Source of the DNA: Lolium rigidum
Taxonomy: Eukaryota; Streptophyta; Magnoliopsida; Poales; Poaceae
DNA: 64,000 bases
Direction of reading: 5' to 3'
Assembly (NCBI RefSeq): GCF_022539505.1
Contig: NC_061511.1
Coordinates: 36,156,620 to 36,220,619 of the forward strand
The notes under the pieces were generated by a model. The model worked only from the letters and a program-made list of their open reading frames with translations, did no database searches and was not told the origin of the DNA. Positions 34,283 to 45,580 of the stretch are shown here, piece by piece. Made by a program: the position numbers and the translations under genes. How positions within the stretch are numbered: the stretch's first letter is position 1; every line of letters begins with the position of its first letter.

Positions 34283-35091
34283 GAGATGGCGGAAGGCACT
34301 CCGGTCAAGTACGAGGATCGGCCGACGAGCTCAAGAAGAAGCATGACGAGATCAAGGCGGTCCTCGAAGCCGACCTCATCGGCTCTTTCCACGAACCCGC
34401 TCCCATGGCATCGGATGGAAGGGGTTCTCACCCGAAGGCGCGCTCGATGGAGTGGACCTGTCCTCCCCGTCGAGAAGAACGCACCGGGTCGCTGCGTCGA
34501 GGAGATCAACTTCATGGTGGCTCATTCGCTGCACCGCCACTCGAGAGCCTGGTGAACACTTTGGAGCGTGTCGCTCTGCGCGTGATCCAGGAAATCATGA
34601 GCCACCAGTACTCTCCGTCAGGACCAGCTCTGGGGACTTACCAAGGAGAGATGCCACTCCAGTCCCGTCCACCGCTGTCGTTCGCGTTGGCAGCACTAGA
34701 AGTGCCGAACTCATCGGCATACGTCGTCTACAAGATTGGTGGTAACCCTAGTGACTACCAATTCCTACATGAGGCGCCCAAGGAGATCCCGCACGGATAC
34801 ACGTGCGCATACGTGCCAGACTGCAGCAACTGGGCACTCTCGAACTAGGCTGCGACGGCAGGGACTTCTGGAACAGCAGGAGGAACGTCGGCAACGAGAT
34901 CTTGAGAAGCAGACGTGGCTAGCTAAGTACGCCACTCCGACAAACCTCCGAGCTCAGCTCCTGCAGTTGGCTCGAAGCTGGAAAAGCAAGCATGGCTGGC
35001 TAAGTATGCCACCCCGGCGAATCTTCAGGGTTCGACACCTTCAGCCATCACCGCGGATCAGATTTGTACAATTCTGAAAGACCAATTCGGC
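34283..35091 (+). pseudogene. gag: Element C gag, N-terminal part, frameshifted
   Basis: An ATG at 34284-34286 (MAEGTPVKYEDRP) opens the expected gag start just after the primer site. The frame is then lost several times: residues continue in the +1 register (DELKKKHDEIKAVLEADLIG), then NTLERVALRVIQEIMSHQYS and YVVYKIGGNPSDYQFLHEAP, with further shifts and stops before 35092. This region is typical of the long N-terminal extension of plant Tat-type Gag. The damage means a full-length Gag cannot be made. Confidence 0.6.
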
Positions 35092-36975
35092 ATGATGCCG
35101 AAAAGGAGGGCAATCGGCTATACCAAGCCGTACCCCAACAAGTACGAATTGATCCCGCTACCACCCAAATATCGGCTCCCTGACTTCCCAAAGTTTAGTG
35201 GATCAGATGGTTCCAGCTCCATCGAGCATGTGAGCCGATATTTGGCACAGCTGGGCACGATCTCAGCATCAGACGAGCTGCGTGTGAGGTGCTTCGCACA
35301 GTCCCTCACAGGATCGGCTTTCGGGTGGTACACATCGCTGCCACCGAACTCAATCCGGACTTGGAAGCAGTTGGAAGAGCAGTTCCATGAGCGAGTATCA
35401 CTCGGAGGCTTCCGAGGCTGGCATTGCCGATCTAGCACAAGTACGACGAGGCGCGGGGAAACGGTGTCGGAATACATCCAGCGCTTCGGGACCGTGAGGA
35501 ACCGATGCTATTCGGTTCACGTAAGTGAAAAAGAAGCAGTCGAGTTGGCGGTGGTGGGTCTCTCATCATCGATCAAGGACGTGGCCTCCCAAGCAGACTA
35601 CCCTTCATTGGCACACATGGTGCAGAAGCTGTCAGCATATGAACAGCGCCACCCAGATGTTTACCAGGACAAATTCAAGCGTGCGGTGGTCCTGGTTGAG
35701 GCAGGCGAGGATGAAGGTGCTGCGGGAGATCAAGAGGTAGCAGTGGCTGAATGGGCTCGGGCGGCAAGCCCCGTGTCCTGTAAGTGGGTTAAGCCACAAG
35801 GTCCTCCAAAAGGGTTCGACTTCGACGTGACCAAAGCTGAGCAGATTTTCGACCTCCTACTCACGGAGAAGCAGCTAAAGGTACCCGAAGGCCACAAGAT
35901 CCCCACGGTGCAAGAGCTGAACGGAAAGCCATACTGCAAGTGGCATAACACGTTCACCCACGCCACCAACGACTGCAGGGTGTGGCGTCAGCAGATCCAA
36001 ATGGCGATAGAAAAAGGGCGGCTAATTTTCAACCAATACGCCATGAAGGTCGACACACACCCCTTCCCCGCCGTTAATATGGTGGAGTATACTTACCATG
36101 GAGGGTGCCAGCCAGATTTCTCGTGCAATATCAACATGGTGGGACCTGGGCACCACTGCGGTAAGGACGGAGATGAGGGCAGCTGCTCTCATAGCAAAGA
36201 TACAGAGGAAGCCGCTCCACGCGATCGGCTCCGCCACGACGGCAAGCGCTACGTCACAGAGGGAGAAGTGAAGAACATAAGATATCAGCGACCTCTCTCT
36301 GATCACCTCCTCAACAAGTATGTGAGTCAGTATGACCAACGCCGACGATACAACGACGATGATGAAAAGGATCGTCTGGCTAGGGACGACAGGAGACGTC
36401 GTCGGCATGATCACGACGAGGAGCGATATGAGCGCCACGCCAAGGAAAAGTCAAGGGAGCAAGATGACGAGGATAGGCACTGGGACTGCCCCTTCTTCAG
36501 ACACTGCTGGGATTCAGGAATGAGCCGATTGCCAACAATCGGCAATTGCCCAGAATGCAAACAAAAGAAGAAGGATGCAGCTAACGTGTCCGTGTTCAAG
36601 CGTCTAGGGCCTCTCCCGCCTCGAAGCAAACACGCTGAGTCCCCTCGGATGGAAGATCTTGAGGATTTGGAAGACGAGGGAGAAGAAGAAGAAGACAGGT
36701 ACCACCGGCCAAGGTGGTGCCCTGATGGACTCAGCCGTTCCCAAAAACGAAGGGTTCAACGTCTACGTGGGTTGGAAGAAGCTGAAAGGTTATACCTGCA
36801 CACGTTGAGGAAGGCGCGGCCTGATCTGGCCGCCAAAATTCAGCGAACCCTGGACGAAGAAGGTCGGCCACAAAGGAAAGAGTGGCGCCCGAGACAAAGA
36901 AAGCCGATGATGAGACATCGGCTGGCACAAACATGGTCTTCATCCTTCCAACGGAGTTTAGCGCTCCAGGATTAG
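35092..36975 (+). CDS. gag: Element C Gag (main part)
   Basis: A 627-codon open frame. Residues about 20-195 form the retrotransposon gag capsid domain (YRLPDFPKFSGSDG, GSAFGWYTSLPPNSIRTWKQ, ETVSEYIQRFGTVRNRC). Around residues 275-320 is the plant motif KPYCKWHNTFTHATNDCRVW. A charged Arg/Asp/Glu tract follows (about 430-480), then a Cys-rich motif CPFFRHCWDSG...GNCPEC (about 485-510), and a Lys/Arg-rich tail. Gag packages element RNA into virus-like particles in the cytoplasm. The start codon at 35092 is only the first ATG of the open frame, since the true N terminus lies upstream in the damaged region. It overlaps the protease frame by 94 bases, so protease probably needed a frameshift. Confidence 0.8.
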   Translation: MMPKRRAIGYTKPYPNKYELIPLPPKYRLPDFPKFSGSDGSSSIEHVSRYLAQLGTISASDELRVRCFAQSLTGSAFGWYTSLPPNSIRTWKQLEEQFHERVSLGGFRGWHCRSSTSTTRRGETVSEYIQRFGTVRNRCYSVHVSEKEAVELAVVGLSSSIKDVASQADYPSLAHMVQKLSAYEQRHPDVYQDKFKRAVVLVEAGEDEGAAGDQEVAVAEWARAASPVSCKWVKPQGPPKGFDFDVTKAEQIFDLLLTEKQLKVPEGHKIPTVQELNGKPYCKWHNTFTHATNDCRVWRQQIQMAIEKGRLIFNQYAMKVDTHPFPAVNMVEYTYHGGCQPDFSCNINMVGPGHHCGKDGDEGSCSHSKDTEEAAPRDRLRHDGKRYVTEGEVKNIRYQRPLSDHLLNKYVSQYDQRRRYNDDDEKDRLARDDRRRRRHDHDEERYERHAKEKSREQDDEDRHWDCPFFRHCWDSGMSRLPTIGNCPECKQKKKDAANVSVFKRLGPLPPRSKHAESPRMEDLEDLEDEGEEEEDRYHRPRWCPDGLSRSQKRRVQRLRGLEEAERLYLHTLRKARPDLAAKIQRTLDEEGRPQRKEWRPRQRKPMMRHRLAQTWSSSFQRSLALQD

Positions 36976-37268
36976 ACGAAGCACCTGTGGCACAACTGGA
37001 CTGCGGCCCACGGCCGGTCATCTTTGAGAAGCCACGAGAAAGAAGTTACATGCATCTGAAGGCCCTGTACTTGCGAGGATACATCAATGGGCAGCCTGTC
37101 AACAAGATGTTGGTGGACACTGGAGCGGCAGTTAACATTATGCCATACTCCATGCTACGTCGGTTGGGACGCTCCAGCTCGGATCTGATCAAGACCAATG
37201 TAACACCGAGCGATTTCAACGGCCAAGCATCGACGCACAAGGTGTTCCGAATGTGGATCCGACCGTAG
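36882..37268 (+). CDS. Element C aspartic protease, truncated
   Basis: A 128-codon frame overlapping the end of gag. It carries the retropepsin active site LVDTGAAVNIMPYSMLRRLG (about residues 80-99) after the flap-side segment YLRGYINGQPVNKM. A TAG at 37266 ends it, and related sequence continues to about 37430 in shifted frames (WIHAN-like words). No RT, RNase H or integrase follows. In relatives these come next in pol, so C has lost them. Confidence 0.75.
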   Translation: MAPETKKADDETSAGTNMVFILPTEFSAPGLDEAPVAQLDCGPRPVIFEKPRERSYMHLKALYLRGYINGQPVNKMLVDTGAAVNIMPYSMLRRLGRSSSDLIKTNVTPSDFNGQASTHKVFRMWIRP

Positions 37269-38677
37269 GAAGGAAAAGCTGTCCCTACTACGTTCTTTAT
37301 TGTCGACGAGCAAGAGCTCCTATGCTGTCCTACTAGGGAGAGATTGGATCCACGCCAATTGTTGCATTCCATCCACGATGCACCAATGCCTAATACGAGT
37401 GGGATGGAGATGAAGTAGAAGTCGTCCACGCGAGATGATTCAGCCGAGATTTCGACGGCTGGCATGAACGTTTGGGAGACATCGGGCCAAGAGCCACTCT
37501 CAGGCATCAATTTGGACGACTGCGAGCGCATCGACGTGACAAAGAACGGGGTTAGGCTGGTTTTATCCACCGGCCTGACCGTGTAACAAAAGCAAACATC
37601 GATGGACGAACGTGGCGATGCCGATCCAGGTGATCGGCCCCAAGGATTTATGGAGGGACATTGCAAAAACCTTCATCGAGCAAGCAACGTGGAGGCCGAT
37701 TCCAGCAATCGGCCCAAAATTATCCTCACCATCCATTCTGTTTAGGGTCAGCGCCAGCCTAATGGACAATGAGGCAATGGGTTTGCGTCGGCTGATGGGC
37801 TGGAAGAAGTCAACACCTGTTCTTAACCGGGCCGACGTTCACACATAGCGCCTTGGCTAACCACGAGCCGATTTCAGCGGTTCCACGACGGAATCGGCTC
37901 GGGGGCACCTAATCGGATGAACATGTGCAGTAAAACCTTGGCTAATCACAGAAGCCGATTTCAGCAGTTACCTGGCAGAATCGGCTCGGGGGGCACCTAA
38001 TCAGATGAGCATGTGCGATACATGTGCAGTGAGATATTGGGGGCCGATAGAAAAATCGGCCCGTAAAAAAAAATATTTCGCATGATATGTAAGGGACAAA
38101 GCCGATGCACGGCCATCAACTCTAGCACAAATTTTATGGGATCTACCAGTAGCATGTGCAAAACACAAGGATCTCCAGCTCTGTGTCAGAGGAGTTCTAC
38201 TTCCATTTGTCTGAATGGCGTGCCCTCGTCTCTGTTTCGCTTTGACTGAGACTCGGGGGGCAGCTGGCCTGGTGGATGCTCTGTTTTTGAAAGCCGATTG
38301 GGTGGCCATCGGCTAATCCTGCGTCGTGATTTTCGTCAAGGGTGGTGATCCAGCAGAGCTCAAACTCATTGATCGAAATGATGAAGGATAGTTCATGAAG
38401 GCTTGATGCGCTGACATCGGCTTATTGAGCTTTGACCAAGATTGCAATCACCCCGTGGTCGAAGAGATGAAGGGCGGATTATGAGAGACCGATGCGCTGC
38501 CATCGGCTCATTGAGAATCGGTTTAAAAGAAATCGGCGAAATCAAATTGGGGAAACTTCTTCATTAATGAACAAGGATTTCTTACAAAGAAAGAGCCGAT
38601 TGCTCAAAGAAGGAAGAACAAAAGAAGGGTCTATTGACCAATCTACTACTACTAGGCCTACACTAGTAGATCCTAAT
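37269..38677 (+). other. Element C 3' non-coding region
   Basis: No pol domains. It is rich in GCCGAT/ATCGGC words and contains an 85-bp tandem duplication (37851-38022). It lies between the protease remnant and the antisense ORF. Confidence 0.6.
37851..38022 (+). repeat. 85-bp tandem repeat with GCCGAT motifs
   Basis: CCTTGGCTAA starts at 37851 and 37936. Both units contain AGCCGATTTCAGC, AATCGGCTCGGG and GGGGCACCTAATC. The flanks continue with scattered GCCGAT words. Confidence 0.8.
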
Positions 38678-39127
38678 CTACGGGCCATCGCTGCCTTCGT
38701 CGTCATCCTCGGAGCTCTCATCGGCACTACTGCCGATGGGCTCCTCGTCGCTGCTCCCGTAGCCCTCTACGGGAGCTTCGTCCTCCTCTTCGTCGTCGCT
38801 GCTGTCATCGTCCCACCACATGCGGAGGCGTTTCGCTGGCGGGTAGCCCTCGAGGGAGTCGTCGTCGTCTTCCTCCTCCTCTTCTTCAGAGGAGGGGCAG
38901 CCATCCCAGAGGAACCGGTCATCCTCGCTTTCCGATTCCAGTTCCCCGTCGGCGAGGAACTGGAGATCTTCATCCCCGCTGGTCAAGGACTGGTCGTCCT
39001 CGGACCAGATGGAGGAGGCGTGGTCTTCCTGGTCCCATTCTTCTGGGGCGTGGATGTCCTCCGGCGTCTCGCGGGAGGAGGAGGACCCATAGGAAAGACC
39101 GGAGGAGGATGAGGAGGAAGAAGACAT
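38678..39127 (-). CDS. Antisense acidic ORF of element C
   Basis: A 149-codon minus-strand frame between the element's coding region and its 3' LTR. The ATG at 39127 sits in an ideal plant context (GCGCCACCATG). The protein starts with a run of Ser, then is dominated by Asp, Glu and Ser, with acidic runs EEEEEEDDDD and SSDDEEEDE and a single basic patch KRLRMWW. No membrane segment was seen. A TATA-like TTTATTTAAC lies about 75 bases upstream on the same strand. Antisense ORFs at this position are known in Tat-lineage Gypsy elements; their role is unsettled. The length, start context and upstream signal make this more than a shadow of a plus-strand gene, since no plus-strand gene lies opposite. 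Confidence 0.65.
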   Translation of the reverse strand: MSSSSSSSSGLSYGSSSSRETPEDIHAPEEWDQEDHASSIWSEDDQSLTSGDEDLQFLADGELESESEDDRFLWDGCPSSEEEEEEDDDDSLEGYPPAKRLRMWWDDDSSDDEEEDEAPVEGYGSSDEEPIGSSADESSEDDDEGSDGP

Positions 39128-39405
39128 GGTGGCGCAGGAGGGTTTTTTGGGTGCTAATGCGAAGGGGATGAAGAAGCAAACTGTGTAGAACGGTTAAATA
39201 AAGGGGATATGAGGGAGATTCAATGCCACAACAGTTTCCGAGGAAGTTGTGCCCAACAGAAAATTTCGCAGGCCACGCGGAGAAGTGGAAGAGGCAAGGC
39301 ATCGTAATGAAGGATACTGCGGCAGTCCTGCTCTGCCACGACATGACCCGACAAAAGAAAGCGTAATGATTTTGGAAATGTCATTTCCAAAACCAGGGGG
39401 GCATG

Positions 39406-40573
39406 TGTTATCACCGGAATTTGACCAAGTCAGAGGTGGGCCGCGATCAAGACGGGCTTAAAGATTATATACGGAAGAAATACGTGAATCGGCCTTATAT
39501 GCAAAGTTTGGGCTAGCATGCCCGTGTATCTGTAATATAGTAGGTCGTATCTTAGATTAGAAGATAGAGTTTGACCCGTGCACGGTTAGGTGCACGCCTA
39601 AATTAGAAAGTCCCCTGGACTATAAATATGTATCTAGGGTTTATGGAATAAACAACAACCAACGTTCAACACAACCAATCTCGGCGCATCGCCAACTCCT
39701 TCGTCTCGAGGGTTTCTTCCGGTAAGCACCATGCTGCCTAGATCGCATCTTGCGATCTAGGCAGCCTAAGCTTATTTACGTTGTTCATGCGTTGCTCGTG
39801 CTTGAAGCCTTTTTGATGGCGAGCAACGTAGTTATCTTAGGTGTGTTAGGGTTAGCATTGTTCTTCGTATCATATGATGTCGTAGTGCAACCCTTATACA
39901 TCTAGCCGCCCTTACACCTATCTTAGGTGTAGGGGCGGCACCCCGCTTGATCATTGTTTAGTAGATCCGATCCGTTACGGTTGCTCCTTGTTCTTCAAGG
40001 ATTAGTTTAATATCCGCAATAGTTAGGCCTTACAAAGGGTTGGAGGATCCGGCGGCGTGTAGGGTGTAGTTTGCTAGCCCTAGACGGGATGTTCCGGGGA
40101 TCAACCTCGTGTTGGTTTTTAGGCCCTGTCTAGGATCGGCTTACGATCACCGTACGCGAGCGCGAGGCCCAATCGTGAGTAGGATGATCCGATTATGCGG
40201 TGAAAACCCTAAATCGTCGTAGATCGCTTTAGCTTTATCTTGATCAAGCGGGACCACCATATATTCGTACACCTCGTACGAATCATGGGTGGATCGGCTC
40301 TTTGAGCCGATTCACGGGACAACCTGAGAGCCGATCGAGGCTCGTATTTAACGTTTACGTGTATGCCATGCAGGAAACTAAGCGAGGCATCATGCAACAC
40401 CTTCCTGACCAGGTATAGGTCAGGTGGCACGCCCTTGCGACAGCATCGGACGTGTGACCAGAAGGCTTTGCGGGCCGTCGCTCCGAGGGACCGGGGCCAG
40501 CCACAGCCCTGAGTTGTTCCCGGCTCTACTGTGTTGCCAGTCGCTGCCCGCCGGTGGGTTTCTGACCGCAACA
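39406..40573 (+). mobile_element. Element C 3' LTR
   Basis: Intact 1168-bp LTR, preceded by the polypurine tract and followed by target copy AAGAC. It supplies the unbroken reference for the D insertion point (AGTTTAATATCC at 40006-40017). Confidence 0.88.
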
Positions 40574-41243
40574 AAGACTTATTGATGCTTGTCTTTATGA
40601 AAAGTCTTTGCTTTATGATTCAGTTGTTTACTCATGTCATTACCATTGTTTTGATCGCTGCATTCATTACATATGTTTACAATATGATCAAGGTTATGAT
40701 GGCATGTCACTCCAGAAATTATCTTTGTTATCGTTTACCTGCTCGGGACGAGCAGAAACTAAGCTTGGCGATGCTGATACGTCTCCGACGTATCGATAAT
40801 TTCTTATGTTCCATGCCACATTATTGATGATATCTACATGTTTTATGCACACTTTATGTCATATTCGTGCATTTTCTGGAACTAACCTATTAACAAGATG
40901 CCGAAGTGCTAGTTCCTGTTTTCTGCTGTTTTTGGTTTCGAAATCCTAGTAACGAAATATTCTCGGAATCGGACGAAATCAACGCCAAAGATCTTAGAAT
41001 CCCCGGAAGCATCCGGAACACCCGAGAGTCGCCGGAGGGGGCCACGGGGCCCCAGATGATAGGGTGGCGCGGCCCACCCCCTGGCCGCGCGGCCCTATGG
41101 TGTCGTCGCCCCTTCGACCTTCTGACGCCGCCTCTTCGCCTATATAAAGGTCCCAGACCTAAAACCTCGATACGGAAGGGCCACGATACGGAAAACCTTC
41201 CAGAGCCGCCGCCATCGCGAAGCCAAGATCTGGGGGACAGGAG

Positions 41244-43622
41244 TGAAAGGACACGGATGTCGCCTAGAGGGGGGGGGGTGAATAGGCGATTTAAAACTTT
41301 TACGAGATGGGCTTAACAAATGCGGAATAAAACTAGCGTTTACTTTGTCAAGCCCAAAGCCTATATACTATTGATCACCTATGTGCACCAACAACTTATT
41401 CTAAGCAATGGTTCACCTATGTGCACCAACAACTTATGCTAAGCAATACAAGCAAGTATGTGATAGCAAGATATATATAACTTCAAGCACGATGGCTATC
41501 ACAAGGTAAAGTGCATAAGTAAAGAGCTCGGGTATAGAGATAACCGAGGCACGCGGAGACGATGATTTATCCCGGAGTTCACACTCTTGCGAGTGCTAAT
41601 CTCCGGTGGAGAGGTGCGGTTGCTTAGTGCTCCCGAACGCCACAAGAGGCTCACCTTGAGGTGTGGTTGCTCGATGCACACCAACGCCACAAAGGCCTCA
41701 CCCCAAGATGCGGTACTCACACCACACACCGAACGCCACGAAGGCGCCTCACCTAAATCTCCGGTGACCCTCGCCACAAAGGCCTAGGTCACGGTTCCAC
41801 TAAGGGATTTCCTTCGAGGCGGAAACCGGGCCTTACACAAAGGTTGGGGCACACATCCACAACTTAATCGGAGGCTCCCAACAAATCACCACAAAGGTCT
41901 AGAATCCGTCTAGGGTTCCAAGAACCCAAGAGTAACAACCTTCTTGCTTTCACCACCACGAATCACCGTGGAGAACTCAAACCGATGCACCAAATGCAAT
42001 GGCAAGAACACCACAAAGATGCTCAAGTCCTTCTCTCTCAAATTCCAACAAAGCTACAAAAGCTATTGGGGGAATAAGAGAGGAAGAACAAAGAGGAGAA
42101 CACAAAATTCTCCAAGATCTAGATCCCAAAGATTCACTCACAAAGAGGTGATTTGGTTTGGTCAAAGTGTGGATCTAGATCCCCTCAAACTTTCTCTCAG
42201 AAAGATGCAAGAAACATAGGTTGGGGAGAAAGATCTCAAGCTCAAGTATGAACAACAATGGTGGAGCAAAGCTTGAGAAGAGAGGAGGAAGAAGCAACAA
42301 GAGTTAATAAAACAAGAGAGAGAGGGGGCATAAAAGGAGGCCCCAAAATCTGCCCGTTGGAGGCCTGTGCGCGCGTGGGAGGGGGAGGCCGGAGGTACCG
42401 GCCAGGAAGGGCCGGTACTACCGGCCATGGTAGAGCAGCGCGGCGAGGCTTGGGGCGCGCGGGCCGGGAGGGGAGGCCGGAGCCTCCGGCCGGGGTACCG
42501 GCCAAGGTACCGCCGGGGCTCCAACCTCCCTGCACATGTACTGAGCCACAATTGGCTCCCGGTACCACGGGCGGTACCAAGCCCGGAGGCTCCGGCCGCT
42601 GCGTGGCCGGTGGTACCGCCCGCACCACCGCCGGCGACCACCCCTCCTCTTCTTTCCTTTTCTTCTCTTTTTCTTCTTTCTTTTAAACTCAAATATGGAA
42701 ATGCGAATATCTTGAGATTGAAGAATCAGAACGAGATGAAACTAATTTTGTTGGAAAGAGGACAACAAGAGCTACCCAACAAAAAGTGGAAATATGGAAA
42801 TCAGTGGGGGGTGATTTTCTATGATTTTTAGAGGTGCAATACCTCAACATGAGAAACCGAGAAAATCACCAAACTCGAAAACGCAACAAGTGATCTATGC
42901 AAAATCCGTTTTCGATGAACTAGAGCTTGTCATGAGAATAAGCACAAGCTCTAAAACATCACATGGATAAGATCTAAATAACAACCAAGAAAGATGATGC
43001 AAGGATGCAAAGGTTTGAGCTCTCTCCGAACGATACGATCGAGTTACTCACTCGAGAGCCCTCTTGATAGTACGGCAACTAAACTATAAACCGGTCTCCA
43101 ACTACACCATGAGACCGGTGAGAAAGAAACCCTATCAAGAGCAAACCTTAACCTTGCGCATTCCACTTGATCTCGATGATGACGATCTTGACCGCAACAA
43201 GATGGAACGCCTTTCTTGCTTGTGCTTGCTTGACGACGTCTTGTGGATTGTTCCCCCATAATCCACCATGGGAGAGCTTCTTCTTCGGCGCAACTCCACA
43301 TATCCATGATCACCATAAGGATGGCAAGACTCAAGCAAAGGATCTCTTCAAGATGGCTCATCTTGAACTTGCACATCATTTCTTCATTCTTCATCATGTC
43401 GATGTCTTGAGATAACTTGAGGGCTCACTTCATCTTCATCATCAAGACAAACTTGACACTTGATATCCTTCATCAATTTCTTCTTATTGCAACCTTGAAG
43501 CCAACATATGGTTCAAGAATTGCCTATGGACAACTCCTACACATATAACTCAATGCAAACATTAGTCCATAGGGATTGTCATTAATTACCAAAACCACAC
43601 ATGGGGGCTCCATGCACTTTCA
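41244..43622 (-). mobile_element. Element E: solo Copia (Sirevirus-like) LTR, target duplication AGGAG
   Basis: 2379 bp bounded by TGAAAGG and CACTTTCA with AGGAG on both sides (41239-41243 and 43623-43627). It has no internal region, gag or pol, so it is a solo LTR left by LTR-LTR recombination. The sequence near 41244-41300 and 41800-41880 resembles the Copia LTR at 12286-12720, which fixes it in the minus orientation. Its GC-rich part (42360-42630) has many CCGGNNNNCCGG palindromes such as GGTACCGGCC. Confidence 0.82.
42380..42625 (-). promoter_or_regulatory. Palindrome cluster in solo LTR E
   Basis: Repeated GGAGGTACCGGCC, GGTACTACCGGCC and GGAGCCTCCGG units at the same relative place as the CCGGAAGTTCCGG cluster of the 12286-13605 LTR. 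The central bases differ but the CCGG arms are kept. Confidence 0.55.
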
Positions 43623-44067
43623 AGGAGTCTCTGTTCCGGCACGCTGCCGGGACGGGGAAGTGCCCCCGGAAGGCTTCTCCATCGACACCACCGCCATCTT
43701 CATCAACGCTGCTGTCTCCCATGAGGAGGGAGTAGTTCTCCATCGAGGCTCGGGGCTGTACCGGTAGCTATGTGGTTAATCTCTCTCCTATGTACTTCAA
43801 TACAATGATCTCATGAGCTGCTTTACATGATTGAGATCCATATGATGAGCTTTGTATCGCTACTAGTTGTGTGCTACTCATGTGATGTTATTAAAGTAGT
43901 CTATTCCTCCTGCATGGTGTAAAGGTGACTAGTGTGTGCACCGTGTGGTTCTTGTCGTAGGCTATGATTATGATCTCTTGTAGATTATGAAGTTAACTAT
44001 TGCTATGATGGTATTGATGTGATTTATTCCTCCTACATAGTGTGAAGGTGACAGTGTGCATGCTGTG

Positions 44068-45580
44068 TGATACGTCCAATTTGCATCACTATTTTATATC
44101 ATAATTTGCTGTTATTCATTGATATATTTCATATTGGGACACAATACTTATGTTATTTCATCTATTTTGCATGTTTCATCATTATTGGAGGATCAAGCAC
44201 CGGAGCCGGGATTCTGCTGGAAAAAGCACCGTCAGAAAGCAATATTTCGGAAGATCACCTGTGGAAGAAAATTATACCAAAAATCCTATTTTTCAAGATG
44301 ACGAAGGAAGCCGGAAGGAGGAGCCGAGGAGGAGCCAGGGTGGGCCCACACCCTAGGGCGGCGCGGCCCAAGCCCTGGCCGCGCCGCCACGTGGTGTGGA
44401 GGGCCCACGACCCCTTTCGCCTCCTTTTCTTCGCGAAATCCTTCGTCCCGAAAACCTAAGCCAGAAGGGGTACCTCGCGAAGAGTTACGGCCGCCTCTGC
44501 GGGGCGGAGAACACCGAGAGAGAAAGAGCTCTCCGGCGGGCAGGAATCCGCCGGGAAATTCCCTCCGGGAGGGGGAAATCGACGCCATCGTCACCGTCAT
44601 CGAGCTGGACATCATCTCCATCACCATCATCATCATCTCCACCATCATCACCGCCATCTCCTCCGCAGCACCTCGTCACCGCCGTAGCAATTTGGGTTTG
44701 ATCTTGATTGTTTGATAGGGGAAACTCTCCCGGTATCTATTCATACTTGTTGTTGATGCTATTGAGTGAAACCATTGAACCAAGTTCATGTTCAGATTGT
44801 TATTCATCATCATATCACCTCTGATCATGTTCCATATGATGTCTCGTGAGTAGTTCGTTTAGTTCTTGAGGACATGGGTGAAGTCTAAATGTTAGTAGTG
44901 AACTATGGTTGAGTAATATTCAATGGTGTGATATTTAAGTTGTGGTGTTATTCTTCTAGTGGTGTCATGTGAACGTCGACTACATGACACTTCACCATTT
45001 ATGGGCCTAGGGGAATGCATCTTGTATTCGTTTGCTAATTGCGGGGTTGCCGGAGTGACGAAACCTAAACCCCCGTTGGTATATCGATGCAGGAGGGATC
45101 GCAGGATCTCAGAGTTTAAGGCTGTGGTTAGATTTATTCTTAATTACTTTCTTGTAGTTGCGGATGCTTGCAAGGGGTATAATCACAAGTATGTATTAGT
45201 CCTAGGAAGGGCGGTACGTTAGCATAGGTTCACCCACACAACACTTATCACAACAATGAAGATTAATTAGCCGTATGTAGCGAAAGCACTAGACTAAAAT
45301 CCCATGTGTCCTCGAGAACGTTTGGTCATTATAAGTAAACAAACCGGCTTGTCCTTTGTGCTAAAAAGGATTGGGCCACTCGCTGCAATCGTCACTCTCG
45401 CACTTTACATACTCGTACTTTATTCAACTGTTACATCAAAACCCCCGAATACTTGTCTGTGAGCATTTACAGTGAATCCTTCATCGAAACTGCTTGTCAA
45501 CACCTTCTGCTCCTCGTTGGGATTGACATTCTTACTTATCGAAGATACTACGATACACCCCCTATACTTGTGGGTCATCA
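44068..45580 (+). mobile_element. Element B 5' LTR
   Basis: 1513 bp, TG...CA. It contains a CATCAT/CACCAT microsatellite at about 44609-44665, the source of Met- and Ser-rich frames on both strands. No tRNA primer site follows: the next base already belongs to the A1-derived segment. Confidence 0.88.

Larger units (their letters stand above)
24739..40573 (+). mobile_element. Element C: non-autonomous Tat-like Gypsy with target duplication AAGAC
   Basis: LTRs begin TGTTATCACCGGAATTTG and end GACCGCAACA. The 3' LTR is 39406-40573 (1168 bp). The 5' LTR is split by element D into 24739-25343 and 33661-34224 (1169 bp in total). AAGAC precedes 24739 and follows at 40574-40578. The polypurine tract CCAGGGGGGCA lies at 39394-39403. 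LTRs look about 98% identical. Inside are gag, a protease and an antisense ORF, but no RT, RNase H or integrase, so it depended on a relative. The antisense ORF between the coding region and the 3' LTR is a recognised trait of Tat-lineage Gypsy elements. Confidence 0.88.
21480..40774 (+). mobile_element. A2 internal region 1 (interrupted by element C)
   Basis: Consists of 21480-24738 and 40579-40774, 3455 bp once C and one target duplication are removed. It holds the primer site, one frameshifted ORF (21640-22358) and about 2.4 kb of non-coding sequence. There is no protease, RT, RNase H or integrase. It is a non-autonomous Gypsy in the manner of a LARD. Two copies of TAAGCTTGGGGATGCC at about 22993 and 23052 resemble the polypurine tract at its 3' end. 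Confidence 0.8.

Noticed and set aside
33952..34848. 298-codon ORF at 33952-34848 as the true gag start
   Set aside because: Its first 90 codons lie in the LTR and primer site. Only parts of it are in the gag register, so it is a chance fusion of frames.
38492..39112. Plus-strand 206-codon ORF opposite the acidic antisense ORF
   Set aside because: Composition (Val, Leu, Gly runs) is the shadow of the Asp/Glu/Ser-rich minus frame. The minus ORF has the good start context; the plus one does not.
44286..44701. Met- and Ser-rich ORFs at 44286-44701 and again at 55234-55693
   Set aside because: Both lie in the two LTRs of element B over a CATCAT/CACCAT microsatellite, with no selection-like signature.
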